Below, piece after piece: positions 23,740 to 32,806 of a DNA stretch of 64,000 bases. A program made the position numbers and the translations under genes. The first letter of the stretch is position 1, and every line of letters starts with the position of its first letter. The stretch lies in assembly GCF_900107975.1 (NCBI RefSeq), contig NZ_FNVF01000001.1, positions 809,227-873,226 on the forward strand, written 5' to 3'. The notes under the pieces were generated by a model. The model was not told the DNA's origin, did not search any database, and was given only the letters and a program-made list of their open reading frames with translations. Source of the stretch: Paenibacillus sp. UNC499MF. Lineage in GTDB: Bacteria; Bacillota; Bacilli; Paenibacillales; NBRC-103111.

Positions 23740-26187
23740 ATGACGGCAAACGTGAAAGCGGCCGGGGAAGAGGCAGCGAAACAGGCAAACATGCAGATAG
23801 CGGGTATGACCTGTGCGGCTTGTGCCAACCGGATCGAGAAAGGTCTGAATAAAATCGAGGGCGTACAGGCGGCCAATGTAAACTTCGCTTTGGAACGCGC
23901 GACGGTTACCTACGATCCTTCCCGGGTGAATACGGCTCAATTGGAGGAAAAAATCAGCAAGCTGGGCTACAGCACCGTGAAGGAAGCCGTAGATTTTCAG
24001 CTCGAGGGCATGACGTGCGCGGCCTGCGCCAACCGGATCGAGAAAGGGCTCGGCAAAATGCCGGGCGTCACGTCCGCGACCGTCAACTTCGCGCTGGAAA
24101 CGGCGCATGTCGAATATCAGGCCGGCGAGGTTACCCCCGCGGATATGCAGCGCAAAGTGGAGAAGCTCGGCTACAAGGCTCTTCTCAAGCAGGAGCAGGG
24201 AGACCCGGCGGTACACAGGCAGGAGGAGCTTAAGCGGCACAAGCGCAAGCTGATTCTTTCGGCGATTCTGTCCCTGCCGCTGCTCTGGTCGATGGTCAGC
24301 CACTTCACCTTCATGTCATCATGGGTCTGGCTGCCCGACTTGTTTATGAACCCATGGTTCCAGCTGGCCCTTGCCACTCCGGTGCAGTTTTATATCGGAC
24401 GCCAGTTCTATACGGGAGCTTATAAAGCTCTGCGCAACAAAAGCGCCAACATGGATGTGCTGGTGTCGCTCGGTACTTCCGCGGCTTATTTCTACAGCCT
24501 CTATCTGACCGTGGAGTGGGCAAGGCACGGCGGGAACGTTCACCATGGGCCGGAAATGTATTACGAAACGAGTGCGGTTCTGATTACGCTCGTTCTTCTC
24601 GGCAAGCTTTTCGAATCACTGGCCAAAGGCCGCACCTCGGAAGCGATCAAATCGCTGATGGGACTGCAGGCCAAAACGGCGCTTGTGATCCGGGACGGAA
24701 AAGAAGAAGCGGTACCGGTCGAAGAAGTGATCGCGGGCGATATCGTGCTGGTCAAACCGGGGGAAAAAATACCGGTAGACGGGGAAGTGCTGGAAGGCAG
24801 CTCTTCGGTGGATGAGTCGATGCTGACTGGCGAGAGCCTGCCTGTCGGTAAAAAAGCCGGAGATCCGGTCATCGGGGCGACGCTCAACAAAAACGGCAGC
24901 CTGAGAATCCGGGCGACCAAAGTCGGCAAGGATACCGCGCTGGCCCAGATTATTAAAGTGGTCGAGGAAGCTCAAGGCTCCAAAGCGCCCATCCAGCGCG
25001 TGGCGGACGTCATATCCGGCATATTCGTACCGATTGTCGTCGGTATAGCGCTTGCGGCGTTTGTGATCTGGTATTTCTGGGTTACGCCGGGTGATTTTGC
25101 GGGAGCTTTGGAAAAAGCGATCGCCATCCTCGTGATTGCCTGCCCTTGTGCACTCGGCCTGGCGACACCGACGTCGATTATGGCAGGGTCCGGACGCGCG
25201 GCGGAGCTCGGCATTCTTTTCAAAGGCGGAGAGCATCTGGAATCGACGCACAGAATCGACGCGATTATTCTGGACAAAACGGGAACCGTGACGAAAGGCA
25301 AGCCGGAGCTTACGGACGTGTTGACCGCCTCGATGGACGAGAAACGGTTCCTGGAGCTGCTGGGCGCCGCGGAGAAAAATTCGGAGCACCCTCTGGCGGA
25401 AGCGATTGTGAGCGGCATTGCGTCGAAGGGCGTTCAGATTCCGGCCTCGTCCGAATTTGAAGCCATTCCCGGCTTCGGAATCCGTGCGGTTGTGGACGGA
25501 CAGGAAGTTCTGGCGGGAACGCGCAAGCTGATGAGCCGCTACGAGGTAGACGCCGGGCATGCGGACGAAACGATGGCGCGGCTGGAGCAGGAAGGCAAAA
25601 CGGCGATGCTCGTGGCGGTCAACCGCAGCTATGCGGGGCTCGTGGCGGTCGCCGATACGGTCAAGGAGACGTCGAAGGAAGCCGTTGCACGCCTGAAGGC
25701 AATGGGCATCGAAGTTATCATGATTACCGGCGACAACGAGCGGACCGCCCAGGCGATTGCCCGACAAGTCGGGATCGAGCAGGTAAGGGCGGAGGTGCTT
25801 CCCGAAGGCAAGGCTGAGGAAGTGAAGAAGCTTCAGGCCCAGGGCAAGAAAGTGGCGATGGTCGGCGACGGCATCAACGACGCCCCGGCGCTGGCGCAGG
25901 CCGATATCGGCATGGCGATCGGCACCGGCACGGATGTCGCCATGGAGGCGGCGGACGTCACCCTCATGCACGGCGATCTCAACTCGATCCCCGACGCGAT
26001 CTATATGAGCCGCAAAACGATGGGCAACATCCGCCAGAACCTGTTCTGGGCGCTCGGCTACAACACGCTGGGCATACCGGTCGCTGCGCTCGGCCTGCTC
26101 GCCCCGTGGATCGCCGGTGCCGCCATGGCGCTCAGCTCGGTGTCCGTTGTGCTGAACGCGCTGAGGCTGCAGCGGGTAAAGCTGTAA
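23740..26187 (+). CDS. copA: Copper-exporting P1B-type ATPase
   Basis: 815 residues. Two heavy-metal-associated domains carry MTCAAC at 23-28 and 91-96. Then come the transmembrane region, TGES at 363-366 (actuator), the CPC copper channel motif at 468-470, DKTGT with the phosphorylated D512, and GDGINDAP at 709-716. The CPC motif and the late YN/MxxSS helices mark Cu(I) specificity. It pumps Cu+ out of the cytosol using ATP. The ATG at 23740 follows AAAGAGGTG. Neither csoR nor the chaperone copZ is next to it, unlike many Bacillales copper operons. Confidence 0.96.
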   Translation: MTANVKAAGEEAAKQANMQIAGMTCAACANRIEKGLNKIEGVQAANVNFALERATVTYDPSRVNTAQLEEKISKLGYSTVKEAVDFQLEGMTCAACANRIEKGLGKMPGVTSATVNFALETAHVEYQAGEVTPADMQRKVEKLGYKALLKQEQGDPAVHRQEELKRHKRKLILSAILSLPLLWSMVSHFTFMSSWVWLPDLFMNPWFQLALATPVQFYIGRQFYTGAYKALRNKSANMDVLVSLGTSAAYFYSLYLTVEWARHGGNVHHGPEMYYETSAVLITLVLLGKLFESLAKGRTSEAIKSLMGLQAKTALVIRDGKEEAVPVEEVIAGDIVLVKPGEKIPVDGEVLEGSSSVDESMLTGESLPVGKKAGDPVIGATLNKNGSLRIRATKVGKDTALAQIIKVVEEAQGSKAPIQRVADVISGIFVPIVVGIALAAFVIWYFWVTPGDFAGALEKAIAILVIACPCALGLATPTSIMAGSGRAAELGILFKGGEHLESTHRIDAIILDKTGTVTKGKPELTDVLTASMDEKRFLELLGAAEKNSEHPLAEAIVSGIASKGVQIPASSEFEAIPGFGIRAVVDGQEVLAGTRKLMSRYEVDAGHADETMARLEQEGKTAMLVAVNRSYAGLVAVADTVKETSKEAVARLKAMGIEVIMITGDNERTAQAIARQVGIEQVRAEVLPEGKAEEVKKLQAQGKKVAMVGDGINDAPALAQADIGMAIGTGTDVAMEAADVTLMHGDLNSIPDAIYMSRKTMGNIRQNLFWALGYNTLGIPVAALGLLAPWIAGAAMALSSVSVVLNALRLQRVKL

Positions 26188-26340
26188 GTCTCCGGCCCCC
26201 GTGCCCGGCCGCAATACTGCCCGCGTGAGCGGGGCTGCCGCCCATTTGCAGTTTGGCGCTCCGTGTGAAGCACCCAGCGTGCGGTACTCCGCTCACATGA
26301 CGGCGGTAAGCAGCTCGCACGGGAGCCGCGGCAAACTTGT

Positions 26341-26390
26341 AAAGAGCCTTTCCGAAGCGTATGAGGCTTCGGGAAGGCTCTTTCTTTTCT
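26341..26390 (+). terminator. Strong intrinsic terminator
   Basis: An 18-bp stem beginning AAAGAGCCTTTCCGAAGC (one mismatch) with a T-rich tail. It ends copA. Confidence 0.88.
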
Positions 26391-26480
26391 TTCCCGTTCT
26401 TTCTGGTATCATAAGAGGACGCGACGTCCGAACCAGGACGGACAAAAATAGAGAGTTTTTTGGCCGGAAAGGAGTGCCGG

Positions 26481-29400
26481 ATGAGTTCTGCATTGACACG
26501 CAAAGCGGTCCAGCTGTTATGCGGCCGGACCGCTTACGATAAAGGAGAGGCGCTGAACCGCTCCGGAAAAGTTGTTTTTACCTACCATGACCCCGTCCTG
26601 CAAAGTGTGGAAGCGACCGTGGACGACCGCGAGAGCTACCTCGTCAAAGTGACCGTACAGTCCGGCGGCGGGATCGACGCGGAATGCACGTGCCCGTCGC
26701 TTCCTTCTTTCAGACAGCCCTGCAAGCATACGGCGGCCGTGCTGCTCAAGCTGCTCGATTCCAGCCGGACTGACAAGGACTTCCCGGGTGCGGCTCTGCT
26801 TGGCCGATCATCCGGAAGCCCGGCTGAGAGCGCGGCGGCACCCGCGGGATCGGCGGAGTCCGGTCAAGAGGGGGAAGATTCCCCTTATGACACCGAACTG
26901 ACGAGCAGCATGCTGGGACTTTTCGGGGGAAGCCGGCGGCCGGGGAGCACCCGGTTTACGCGGGATGAACGGGACACGCTGGAGCTGGAAATCGTGATCC
27001 GGCCCTTCGCCTACGGGTTCCGTAAAGTCATGCTCGCCGCCGAACTGAAAACCGGACCGAAACGATTATATATCGTACAAAAAATAAGAGATTTCCTGGA
27101 GCGGCTCGACCGCAGGGAAGCTTACGAATTTTCCAGAGTGTTCACGTATGAACCGAATCTCCACGGTTTCCTGCAGGAGCACGATCAAATTTTGCGGCAG
27201 CTTATCCAGATTTACCAGAACGAAAACCTGTACAGGGAAACCGGCTATTCGTCCGGCTCTTCCGCGAAGGCGCTGCCGGGAGGGGAGCGGCTGCTGCCCA
27301 TTCCGCCGTTTTCGTGGACGTCCCTGCTGCCGCTGCTGACTCAAGCGCCCGGTGTCAAGCTGGAGCTTGCGGAAGGCGTTTACGACGGCATCCGGATGTC
27401 GGAAGAGCCGCTGCCGCTCTCGTTTGACTTTGACCGCTCGGAAACGGGCGGCTACCGGATGGACGTAGAAGGGCTGGACCGCATTACGGTTATGGAAGCG
27501 TATGGAATCGTCCTGTACAAAGGCGAGCTGCTGAAGCTGCCCGCTCATCACGGCCAGCGGCTTGCGGAACTGAAGCGGCTCATGGAGACGGCTCACCGGA
27601 ACCGGCTCACCATTACGCCCGGCCAGATGGAGCCGTTCATGGAGAAGGTAGTCCCCGGTCTGATGAAGCTCGGACAGGTCCGGATCGCTCCTTCCGTGTC
27701 GGACCGGATTTACCAGACGCCGCTTAAGGCCAAGCTGTATCTGGACCGGGTCCGGGACCGGCTGCTGGCGGGTCTGGAATTCCATTACGGCAATGTGGTG
27801 CTGAATCCGCTGGAGGAAACCGGCCGCCAGCGCGGAACCGACTATATTGTGATGAGGGACACCGAGAAAGAAGAAACTATCATCCGCCTTATGGAACAGA
27901 GCTCGTTTGCCAAGACGGAAGGCGGCTATTTCTGGGACGATGAGGAAGCGGAGTATGATTTCCTCTATCATACCGTTCCCCTGCTGGAGCGGATGCTGGA
28001 TATTTATGCGACCTCGGCCGTAAAAGAAAGGCTGTATACCGGTTTCCCGCCCCAAATCACGGTGGAAGTGGACGAGCGCACGGATTGGCTTGAGTTCAAA
28101 TTCGAGCTGCTCGGTCTGCCGGAAGCGGAGATCCGGGATCTGATCCGGTCCATGCAGATCAAGCGAAAGTATCACCGGCTGCCGAACGGCTCCCTTGTTC
28201 CTCTGGAAAGCGCCGAGTTCCAGGAAATAATCGCACTGATGAACGAAGCCGGAGCCGGAAAAGGCGATATGACGGATACGGGCTTCCGTCTGCCGGTTAC
28301 CCGCGCCATGCACTTGACCGACACGCGGGAAAGGGGAAGCTCCGTTAAACTCGGCAAGTCGTTCCGGCGACTGCTGGACAATATGCGGAATCCGGACAAC
28401 CTGGATTTCCCGGTGCCGGAGCGGCTTTCTCCCATACTGAGGGATTACCAGAAGTTCGGTTACCAATGGATGAAAACGCTGGCCCATTACCGTTTCGGCG
28501 GTATTCTGGCGGACGATATGGGACTCGGCAAAACGATTCAGAGCATTGTCTTTCTCGTGTCCGTTCTGTCGGATATCCGCAAAAAGAAGCTGCCCGCTCT
28601 GATCGTTTCCCCGGCCTCGCTTGTGTACAACTGGCTTCACGAGCTGGAAAAATTCGCGCCGGAAATCCGCGTCGTTATCGCCGACGGGACTAAAACGCAG
28701 CGAAGCCGTGCGCTGCGCAAAGGAACGAGGGCGGATGTCGTTCTTACCTCCTACCCGCTGCTCAGGCGGGACATGGATCTTTACGCGAAAGAATCGTTCC
28801 ACACGCTGATTCTCGACGAGGCGCAGATGTTCAAAAACTATACGACGCAGACCGCTCATGCCGTCAAACAAATCCGGGCGCTCTACCGCTTCGCTCTAAC
28901 CGGCACACCGGTTGAAAACAAGCTCGAAGAGCTGTGGTCGATCTTCGACGCGGTCTTCCCGGGGCTTTTTCCGGCCCGTCAGGCGTTTAACGAACTGTCC
29001 CGGGAGGCGGTAGCCCGGAGATCCAGGCCGTTTCTGCTGCGGAGGCTCAAAACCGACGTGCTCAAGGAGCTGCCGGACAAAATCGAAACCGTGCAGGCAT
29101 CGGAGCTGCTGCCGGAGCAGAAGAAGCTGTACACCGCTTTTCTGGCGAAGCTCCGGCAGGAAGCGCTCAAGCATCTTCACGAAGAAAGCTTCCAGCAGAA
29201 CCGCATCCGCATCCTGGCCGGCTTGACGAGACTTCGCCAGATTTGCTGCCATCCCGCTTTGTTCGTCGACGGCTACGAGGGAAGCTCGGCCAAGTTCGAG
29301 CAGCTGCTGGAGATTGTCGAAGAATGCCGAAGCGCGGGCAAGCGGATGCTGATTTTCTCCCAGTTCACCGAAATGCTCGGTCTTATTTCCCGTGAGCTCG

Positions 29401-29825
29401 GCTATGAAGGAGTGCCGCATTTTTACCTGGACGGCAAAACGAAGGGAAGCGAGCGGGTGGAGCTTTGCAGCCGTTTTAACGAAGGGGAGAAAGAAGTGTT
29501 CCTCATATCGCTGAAAGCGGGAGGAACCGGACTTAACCTGACGGGAGCGGATACGGTCATCCTGTACGATTTATGGTGGAATCCGGCTGTCGAACAGCAG
29601 GCTGCGGACCGTGCCTACCGGATGGGCCAGAAGAAAGTGGTGCAGGTGATCCGCCTGGTCAGCCAGGGTACAGTTGAGGAGAAAATGTTCCAGCTTCAGC
29701 AGAGAAAGCGCACGCTTATCGAGGAAGTGATCCGTCCGGGAGAAGAATCGGTGTCCACGATGACGGAACAGGAAATCCGCGACATTTTGATGCTGGATGA
29801 GAAAATGGAAATAGGCGAAAGTTAA
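26481..29825 (+). CDS. SWIM-SNF2 family DEAD/H-box-type helicase
   Basis: 1114 residues. A SWIM zinc finger lies at the N terminus (C69-x-C71 and C81-x-H83). A long middle region (~130-640) matches bacterial SNF2-associated domains. The SNF2 ATPase core has GLGKT with K684 and the DEAQ box at 779-782. The C-terminal helicase half includes GTGLNLTGADTVILYDLWW and RAYRMGQ. It is a DNA-translocating ATPase that may remodel nucleoprotein or stalled transcription complexes. The ATG at 26481 has AAAGGAG 6 nt upstream, better than the TTG at 26460. Fifty bases separate it from the next gene, a MerR regulator with its own promoter. Confidence 0.93.
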   Translation: MSSALTRKAVQLLCGRTAYDKGEALNRSGKVVFTYHDPVLQSVEATVDDRESYLVKVTVQSGGGIDAECTCPSLPSFRQPCKHTAAVLLKLLDSSRTDKDFPGAALLGRSSGSPAESAAAPAGSAESGQEGEDSPYDTELTSSMLGLFGGSRRPGSTRFTRDERDTLELEIVIRPFAYGFRKVMLAAELKTGPKRLYIVQKIRDFLERLDRREAYEFSRVFTYEPNLHGFLQEHDQILRQLIQIYQNENLYRETGYSSGSSAKALPGGERLLPIPPFSWTSLLPLLTQAPGVKLELAEGVYDGIRMSEEPLPLSFDFDRSETGGYRMDVEGLDRITVMEAYGIVLYKGELLKLPAHHGQRLAELKRLMETAHRNRLTITPGQMEPFMEKVVPGLMKLGQVRIAPSVSDRIYQTPLKAKLYLDRVRDRLLAGLEFHYGNVVLNPLEETGRQRGTDYIVMRDTEKEETIIRLMEQSSFAKTEGGYFWDDEEAEYDFLYHTVPLLERMLDIYATSAVKERLYTGFPPQITVEVDERTDWLEFKFELLGLPEAEIRDLIRSMQIKRKYHRLPNGSLVPLESAEFQEIIALMNEAGAGKGDMTDTGFRLPVTRAMHLTDTRERGSSVKLGKSFRRLLDNMRNPDNLDFPVPERLSPILRDYQKFGYQWMKTLAHYRFGGILADDMGLGKTIQSIVFLVSVLSDIRKKKLPALIVSPASLVYNWLHELEKFAPEIRVVIADGTKTQRSRALRKGTRADVVLTSYPLLRRDMDLYAKESFHTLILDEAQMFKNYTTQTAHAVKQIRALYRFALTGTPVENKLEELWSIFDAVFPGLFPARQAFNELSREAVARRSRPFLLRRLKTDVLKELPDKIETVQASELLPEQKKLYTAFLAKLRQEALKHLHEESFQQNRIRILAGLTRLRQICCHPALFVDGYEGSSAKFEQLLEIVEECRSAGKRMLIFSQFTEMLGLISRELGYEGVPHFYLDGKTKGSERVELCSRFNEGEKEVFLISLKAGGTGLNLTGADTVILYDLWWNPAVEQQAADRAYRMGQKKVVQVIRLVSQGTVEEKMFQLQQRKRTLIEEVIRPGEESVSTMTEQEIRDILMLDEKMEIGES

Positions 29826-29827
29826 GA

Positions 29828-29858
29828 TTGACCCTCCCGTAACGTGATAGTGTAAAGT
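29828..29858 (+). promoter_or_regulatory. MerR-type promoter with 19-bp spacer
   Basis: TTGACC (29828) and TAAAGT (29853) are separated by 19 bp. The overlong spacer is the hallmark of promoters activated by MerR proteins that bind between the two elements. The adjacent MerR gene probably controls itself here. Confidence 0.65.
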
Positions 29859-29876
29859 TCATAACGAGGTGATGTT

Positions 29877-30665
29877 GTGGCTTATAAGGTGAAGGAAGTG
29901 GCGGATCTGGTGGGCGTGAGCGTACGCACGCTTCATCATTACGACGAAATCGGCCTGCTTGTACCCGACTCGGTTAACGCAGCCGGCTACCGGCTGTATA
30001 CGGACCGGAATCTGGAAAGACTCCAGCAGATTTTGTTTTTCAAAGAAATCGGCTTTGCGCTGCAGGAGATCAAGACGATGCTGGAGAGTCCCGATTTTGA
30101 CCGTAAACGTGCGTTAATCGGACACAAGGAGCTGCTTCTCCGGAAGAAGAAGCGGCTGGAAGACATCATCGATACGGTGGACAGAACGATTGCTTCTGTC
30201 GAGGGAGGTATTCCGATGAGAAAAGAACAATTATTCGAAAGCTTCGACCGGACCCCGCTGGAAGAGCACAAAAAAAAGTATGCCGCCGAAGCGCGCGAAA
30301 AGTACGGCATTCAAACGGTGGACGCCGTGGAGAAACGTGCAGGTTCTTATACCAAAGAACAGTGGGCGGATATTATGGGGCAGTCCGGGCGGATTTATGC
30401 CAAAGCGGCTGCCGCAATGGAAGAAGGCCCGTCAAGCCCGATGGCGCAGGAAGCGGCGGCGGAACTCCGGCAGTGGATTACCGGCCACTTTTACGAATGT
30501 ACGCCGGAAATTTTCAGGGGACTCGGCGATCTGTATGTAACGGACGAACGGTTTACGGCCAACATTGACCGGCACGGGGTCGGACTTGCCGCTTTCCTGA
30601 AAGACGCGATGCATATTTACTGCGACCGTCTGGAAGAAACGGGTGAGGACCCGGCATACCGATAA
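29877..30665 (+). CDS. MerR-family regulator with TipAS antibiotic-recognition domain
   Basis: 262 residues. The N-terminal MerR helix-turn-helix (KEVADLVGVSVRTLHHYDEI, GYRLYTDRNLERLQQI) is followed by a coiled-coil dimerisation helix (~80-110). A C-terminal TipAS-type all-helical domain (~125-255, including HFYECTPEIFRGLGDLYVTD) binds drugs in TipAL-like proteins. It starts with GTG at 29877 behind GAGGTGATG. The 19-bp-spacer promoter upstream fits autoactivation on binding a multi-ring antibiotic or peptide. A terminator follows at once, so no co-transcribed target is seen. Confidence 0.9.
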   Translation: MAYKVKEVADLVGVSVRTLHHYDEIGLLVPDSVNAAGYRLYTDRNLERLQQILFFKEIGFALQEIKTMLESPDFDRKRALIGHKELLLRKKKRLEDIIDTVDRTIASVEGGIPMRKEQLFESFDRTPLEEHKKKYAAEAREKYGIQTVDAVEKRAGSYTKEQWADIMGQSGRIYAKAAAAMEEGPSSPMAQEAAAELRQWITGHFYECTPEIFRGLGDLYVTDERFTANIDRHGVGLAAFLKDAMHIYCDRLEETGEDPAYR

Positions 30666-30670
30666 AACTC

Positions 30671-30707
30671 AAAAAGATCCGGAGCCGTTTAGGCTCCGGA
30701 TCTTTTT
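30671..30707 (+). terminator. Strong intrinsic terminator
   Basis: A perfect 16-bp stem, AAAAAGATCCGGAGCC, with loop GTTTA and its complement ending in five T. Confidence 0.9.
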
Positions 30708-30846
30708 GGCTGCGCGGTATTCGTGGTTGACTGACGTTATGTGGCGCCGAACACCGCGCACCGGGAGCTTTACGCGGTACGGGTTGCGGATGTTCAGGAA
30801 CCCGGTTAATACAAGGGTGCCCCCGCGTTTCAACCGGTAAAATCAA

Positions 30847-30881
30847 TCTCCAGAACGGCGGGTTTCCCCCCGGTCTGGAGA
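30847..30881 (-). terminator. Terminator of the minus-strand nitroreductase
   Basis: TCTCCAGA pairs with TCTGGAGA around an imperfect GC-rich inner stem. On the minus strand it is followed by ATTGATTTT. Confidence 0.6.
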
Positions 30882-30887
30882 GGCACG

Positions 30888-31490
30888 TTACTCGGCCGGG
30901 GTTGCGGATCCTTCCGTGATCCAGACGGTTTTGTCCTGCACGGGGTTACGCTTGCCGGCTTGCGGCGCAATTTGCGGGTAGCCGACATAGACGAGGGCGA
31001 CCATCTCGTCTTTCTCCTGCAAGCCGAAAGCCGCTTTCATCCGGGGATGATACATCGGATCCCCGGACCGCCAGATGGAGGCAAGCCCCAGCCCGTGCGC
31101 GGCAAGCAGCATATTCTGCACCGCGGAGTGGGCGGCGGCGAATTCCTCCATCCGGTTCACGGCCGGATCTTCGGAGGGAGAAACCGCGACGCCGATGATG
31201 ACCGGAGCGCGGTAGGCTTTGCTCCCCTGCTTGGCCCGCAGCTCTTCAAGCGCTTCGCCGGAAGCGTCCGAGCCCTCTGCCGCGATATCCGCGTAGGCTT
31301 CGGCGAGGACGCTGCGCCCGTCTCCCGTCATGACGAAGAAGCGCCAAGGCTCCGTACACCGGTGGCTCGGTGCCCAGTTGGCCGCTTCCAGCAGCTCCTC
31401 GATGATTTCGCGGGGAACCGGGTCGGCTTTCATTCTTCCGACGGATCTCCGCCCGCTGATGGCTTCGGTCAGCTTCATATCTGTAGGCAT
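30888..31490 (-). CDS. Nitroreductase family protein
   Basis: 200 residues. The FMN-binding start SGRRSVGRMKADPVPREII and the motif NWAPSHRCTEPWRFFVM are typical of the nitroreductase superfamily (YdjA-like branch). MLLAAHGLGLASIWRSGD is the conserved central helix. The enzyme should reduce nitro or quinone substrates with NAD(P)H in the cytosol. I chose the ATG at 31490, since GGAAGGTG lies 5-6 nt upstream of it; the ATG at 31511 lacks a good site. It is a single cistron, only distantly similar to the nitroreductase at 2742. Confidence 0.85.
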   Translation of the reverse strand: MPTDMKLTEAISGRRSVGRMKADPVPREIIEELLEAANWAPSHRCTEPWRFFVMTGDGRSVLAEAYADIAAEGSDASGEALEELRAKQGSKAYRAPVIIGVAVSPSEDPAVNRMEEFAAAHSAVQNMLLAAHGLGLASIWRSGDPMYHPRMKAAFGLQEKDEMVALVYVGYPQIAPQAGKRNPVQDKTVWITEGSATPAE

Positions 31491-31667
31491 GACTGCACCT
31501 TCCTTTTCCATTGATAAAAGTTCTCAATGATTCAAGCATAGGCGGGGCCGGCAAAGATGTCAACCGCACGTTTCAGAAAGAAGCCGGGGCTGCTTTCCCG
31601 CATAGTTTTTTCCGGGCCAGGAAAACTAGAAAGAAAGCTTTTTTACAAGCGAAGGGAGAGTAAAGCG

Positions 31668-31841
31668 ATGAGTGACAAGCATCCTAAAGGCCGCGTGGAA
31701 TTCAGACAGCCCCCGGTCAAACTGACGGCCGATCTTCCCGGCGATCCCGAAATGCGCGAGCATCTGGACGAAATGAGAGAAAACGACGGGTACCCCGGGT
31801 CCTGCGGAATCCTGAACACTCCTAAAGAATCGGGGGAATAA
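31668..31841 (+). CDS. Small hypothetical protein
   Basis: 57 residues, hydrophilic, with a Pro-rich start (RQPPVKLTADLPGDPEMR) and a single Cys near the C terminus. The ATG at 31668 has GAAGGGAGAG upstream, so translation is likely. It is too short for family assignment. Confidence 0.5.
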   Translation: MSDKHPKGRVEFRQPPVKLTADLPGDPEMREHLDEMRENDGYPGSCGILNTPKESGE

Positions 31842-32110
31842 CCCGCTTCCGCTCCGCCCGGCGAGCTCCGCCACTGATAACCTTGACTGCCTGCGGTCAC
31901 GGTTTTTCTTTTTATACGCGCATGGGTAAGCATATAAAGCCGCAAGGCGGCTCCGGGGTTCAAGAGTTCCGATCCGTCGGTTGGGAATATAGCAGCCTCT
32001 TGCTGCTGTACAGCAACGGATTCGTCCAAGGTTACATCTTCTTGACGTGCAGGGGCAGCTTGGTCGTGTATAATATGGAGAAAAGTTCGGAGCGAAATCG
32101 GAGGAACGGC

Positions 32111-32806
32111 ATGGACTACAAAATACTTGTTGCAGATGATGAACAGACGATAACGAACGCAATCGCATATGGCCTCAAACGGGAAGGATTTATCGTGGAA
32201 ACGGCCGCGGACGGGGAGGAAGCGCTGCGTAAAACAGAGTCGTTCCGGCCTCATGTGCTGGTCATGGACGTCATGATGCCCCGGCTGACGGGTTTTGAAG
32301 TGTGCAGAAAGCTGGAAAACCGCAAAAACCTGGGCATTTTGCTTCTTACCGTTAAAAACGACATTGTGGATAAAATACTCGGGCTCGAATTGGGCGCGGA
32401 TGATTATATGACGAAGCCGTTCGATTTGCGGGAGCTGATAGCCCGCGTAAGGGCGCTGTGCAGACGGCTGGATAAAAGCGAAAAGGGCGAAGAGCTCTCC
32501 GTTTTGAAGATCGGCGAGCTGAGTCTACATCCCGAGCAGAGGCTTGTGAGCCTGAAAGGGGAGGCGCTTAATCTCACTCCCAAGGAATTCGATCTGCTTG
32601 CACTGCTGCTCTCGAATTTAAAAAGAGCGTTTTCGCGCGAAGAATTGCTGGATCTCGTGTGGGGAATGGACTACGCCGGCGGAACGCGCACGGTCGATAT
32701 TCACATCCAGAGACTGAGAACGAAGCTTGGCGAGCCGTACCAGAACGTGCTCCAGACCGTCTACGGAGTCGGATACAAAGCGGTCGGGGAAGTGCCATGC
32801 GGATAA
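32111..32806 (+). CDS. OmpR/PhoB-type response regulator (system 1)
   Basis: 231 residues. The receiver domain (1-120) has the acidic pair D9/D10 in VADDEQT, the phospho-acceptor D53 (VMDVMMP) and the TKPFDLRELIARV block with the conserved Lys. The C-terminal winged helix (~135-228) ends in LQTVYGVGYKAVG. The ATG at 32111 is preceded by GGAGGAA. It overlaps the sensor kinase gene by 10 nt, so the pair is translationally coupled. Probable targets are the exported proteins encoded from 34298 to 37435. Confidence 0.95.
   Translation: MDYKILVADDEQTITNAIAYGLKREGFIVETAADGEEALRKTESFRPHVLVMDVMMPRLTGFEVCRKLENRKNLGILLLTVKNDIVDKILGLELGADDYMTKPFDLRELIARVRALCRRLDKSEKGEELSVLKIGELSLHPEQRLVSLKGEALNLTPKEFDLLALLLSNLKRAFSREELLDLVWGMDYAGGTRTVDIHIQRLRTKLGEPYQNVLQTVYGVGYKAVGEVPCG

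Noticed and set aside
24616..26214. 532-codon minus-strand frame inside copA
   Set aside because: Antisense shadow of copA with Arg/His-rich composition and no matching domain.
27066..28871. 601-codon open frame on the minus strand inside the SNF2 gene
   Set aside because: It is antisense to a fully recognisable helicase, rich in Arg, His and Gln, with no start signal: a typical shadow frame of GC-rich coding sequence.
31883..32110. N-terminal extension of the first response regulator
   Set aside because: The receiver domain starts naturally at the ATG at 32111 behind GGAGGAA; the upstream codons are non-coding in composition.
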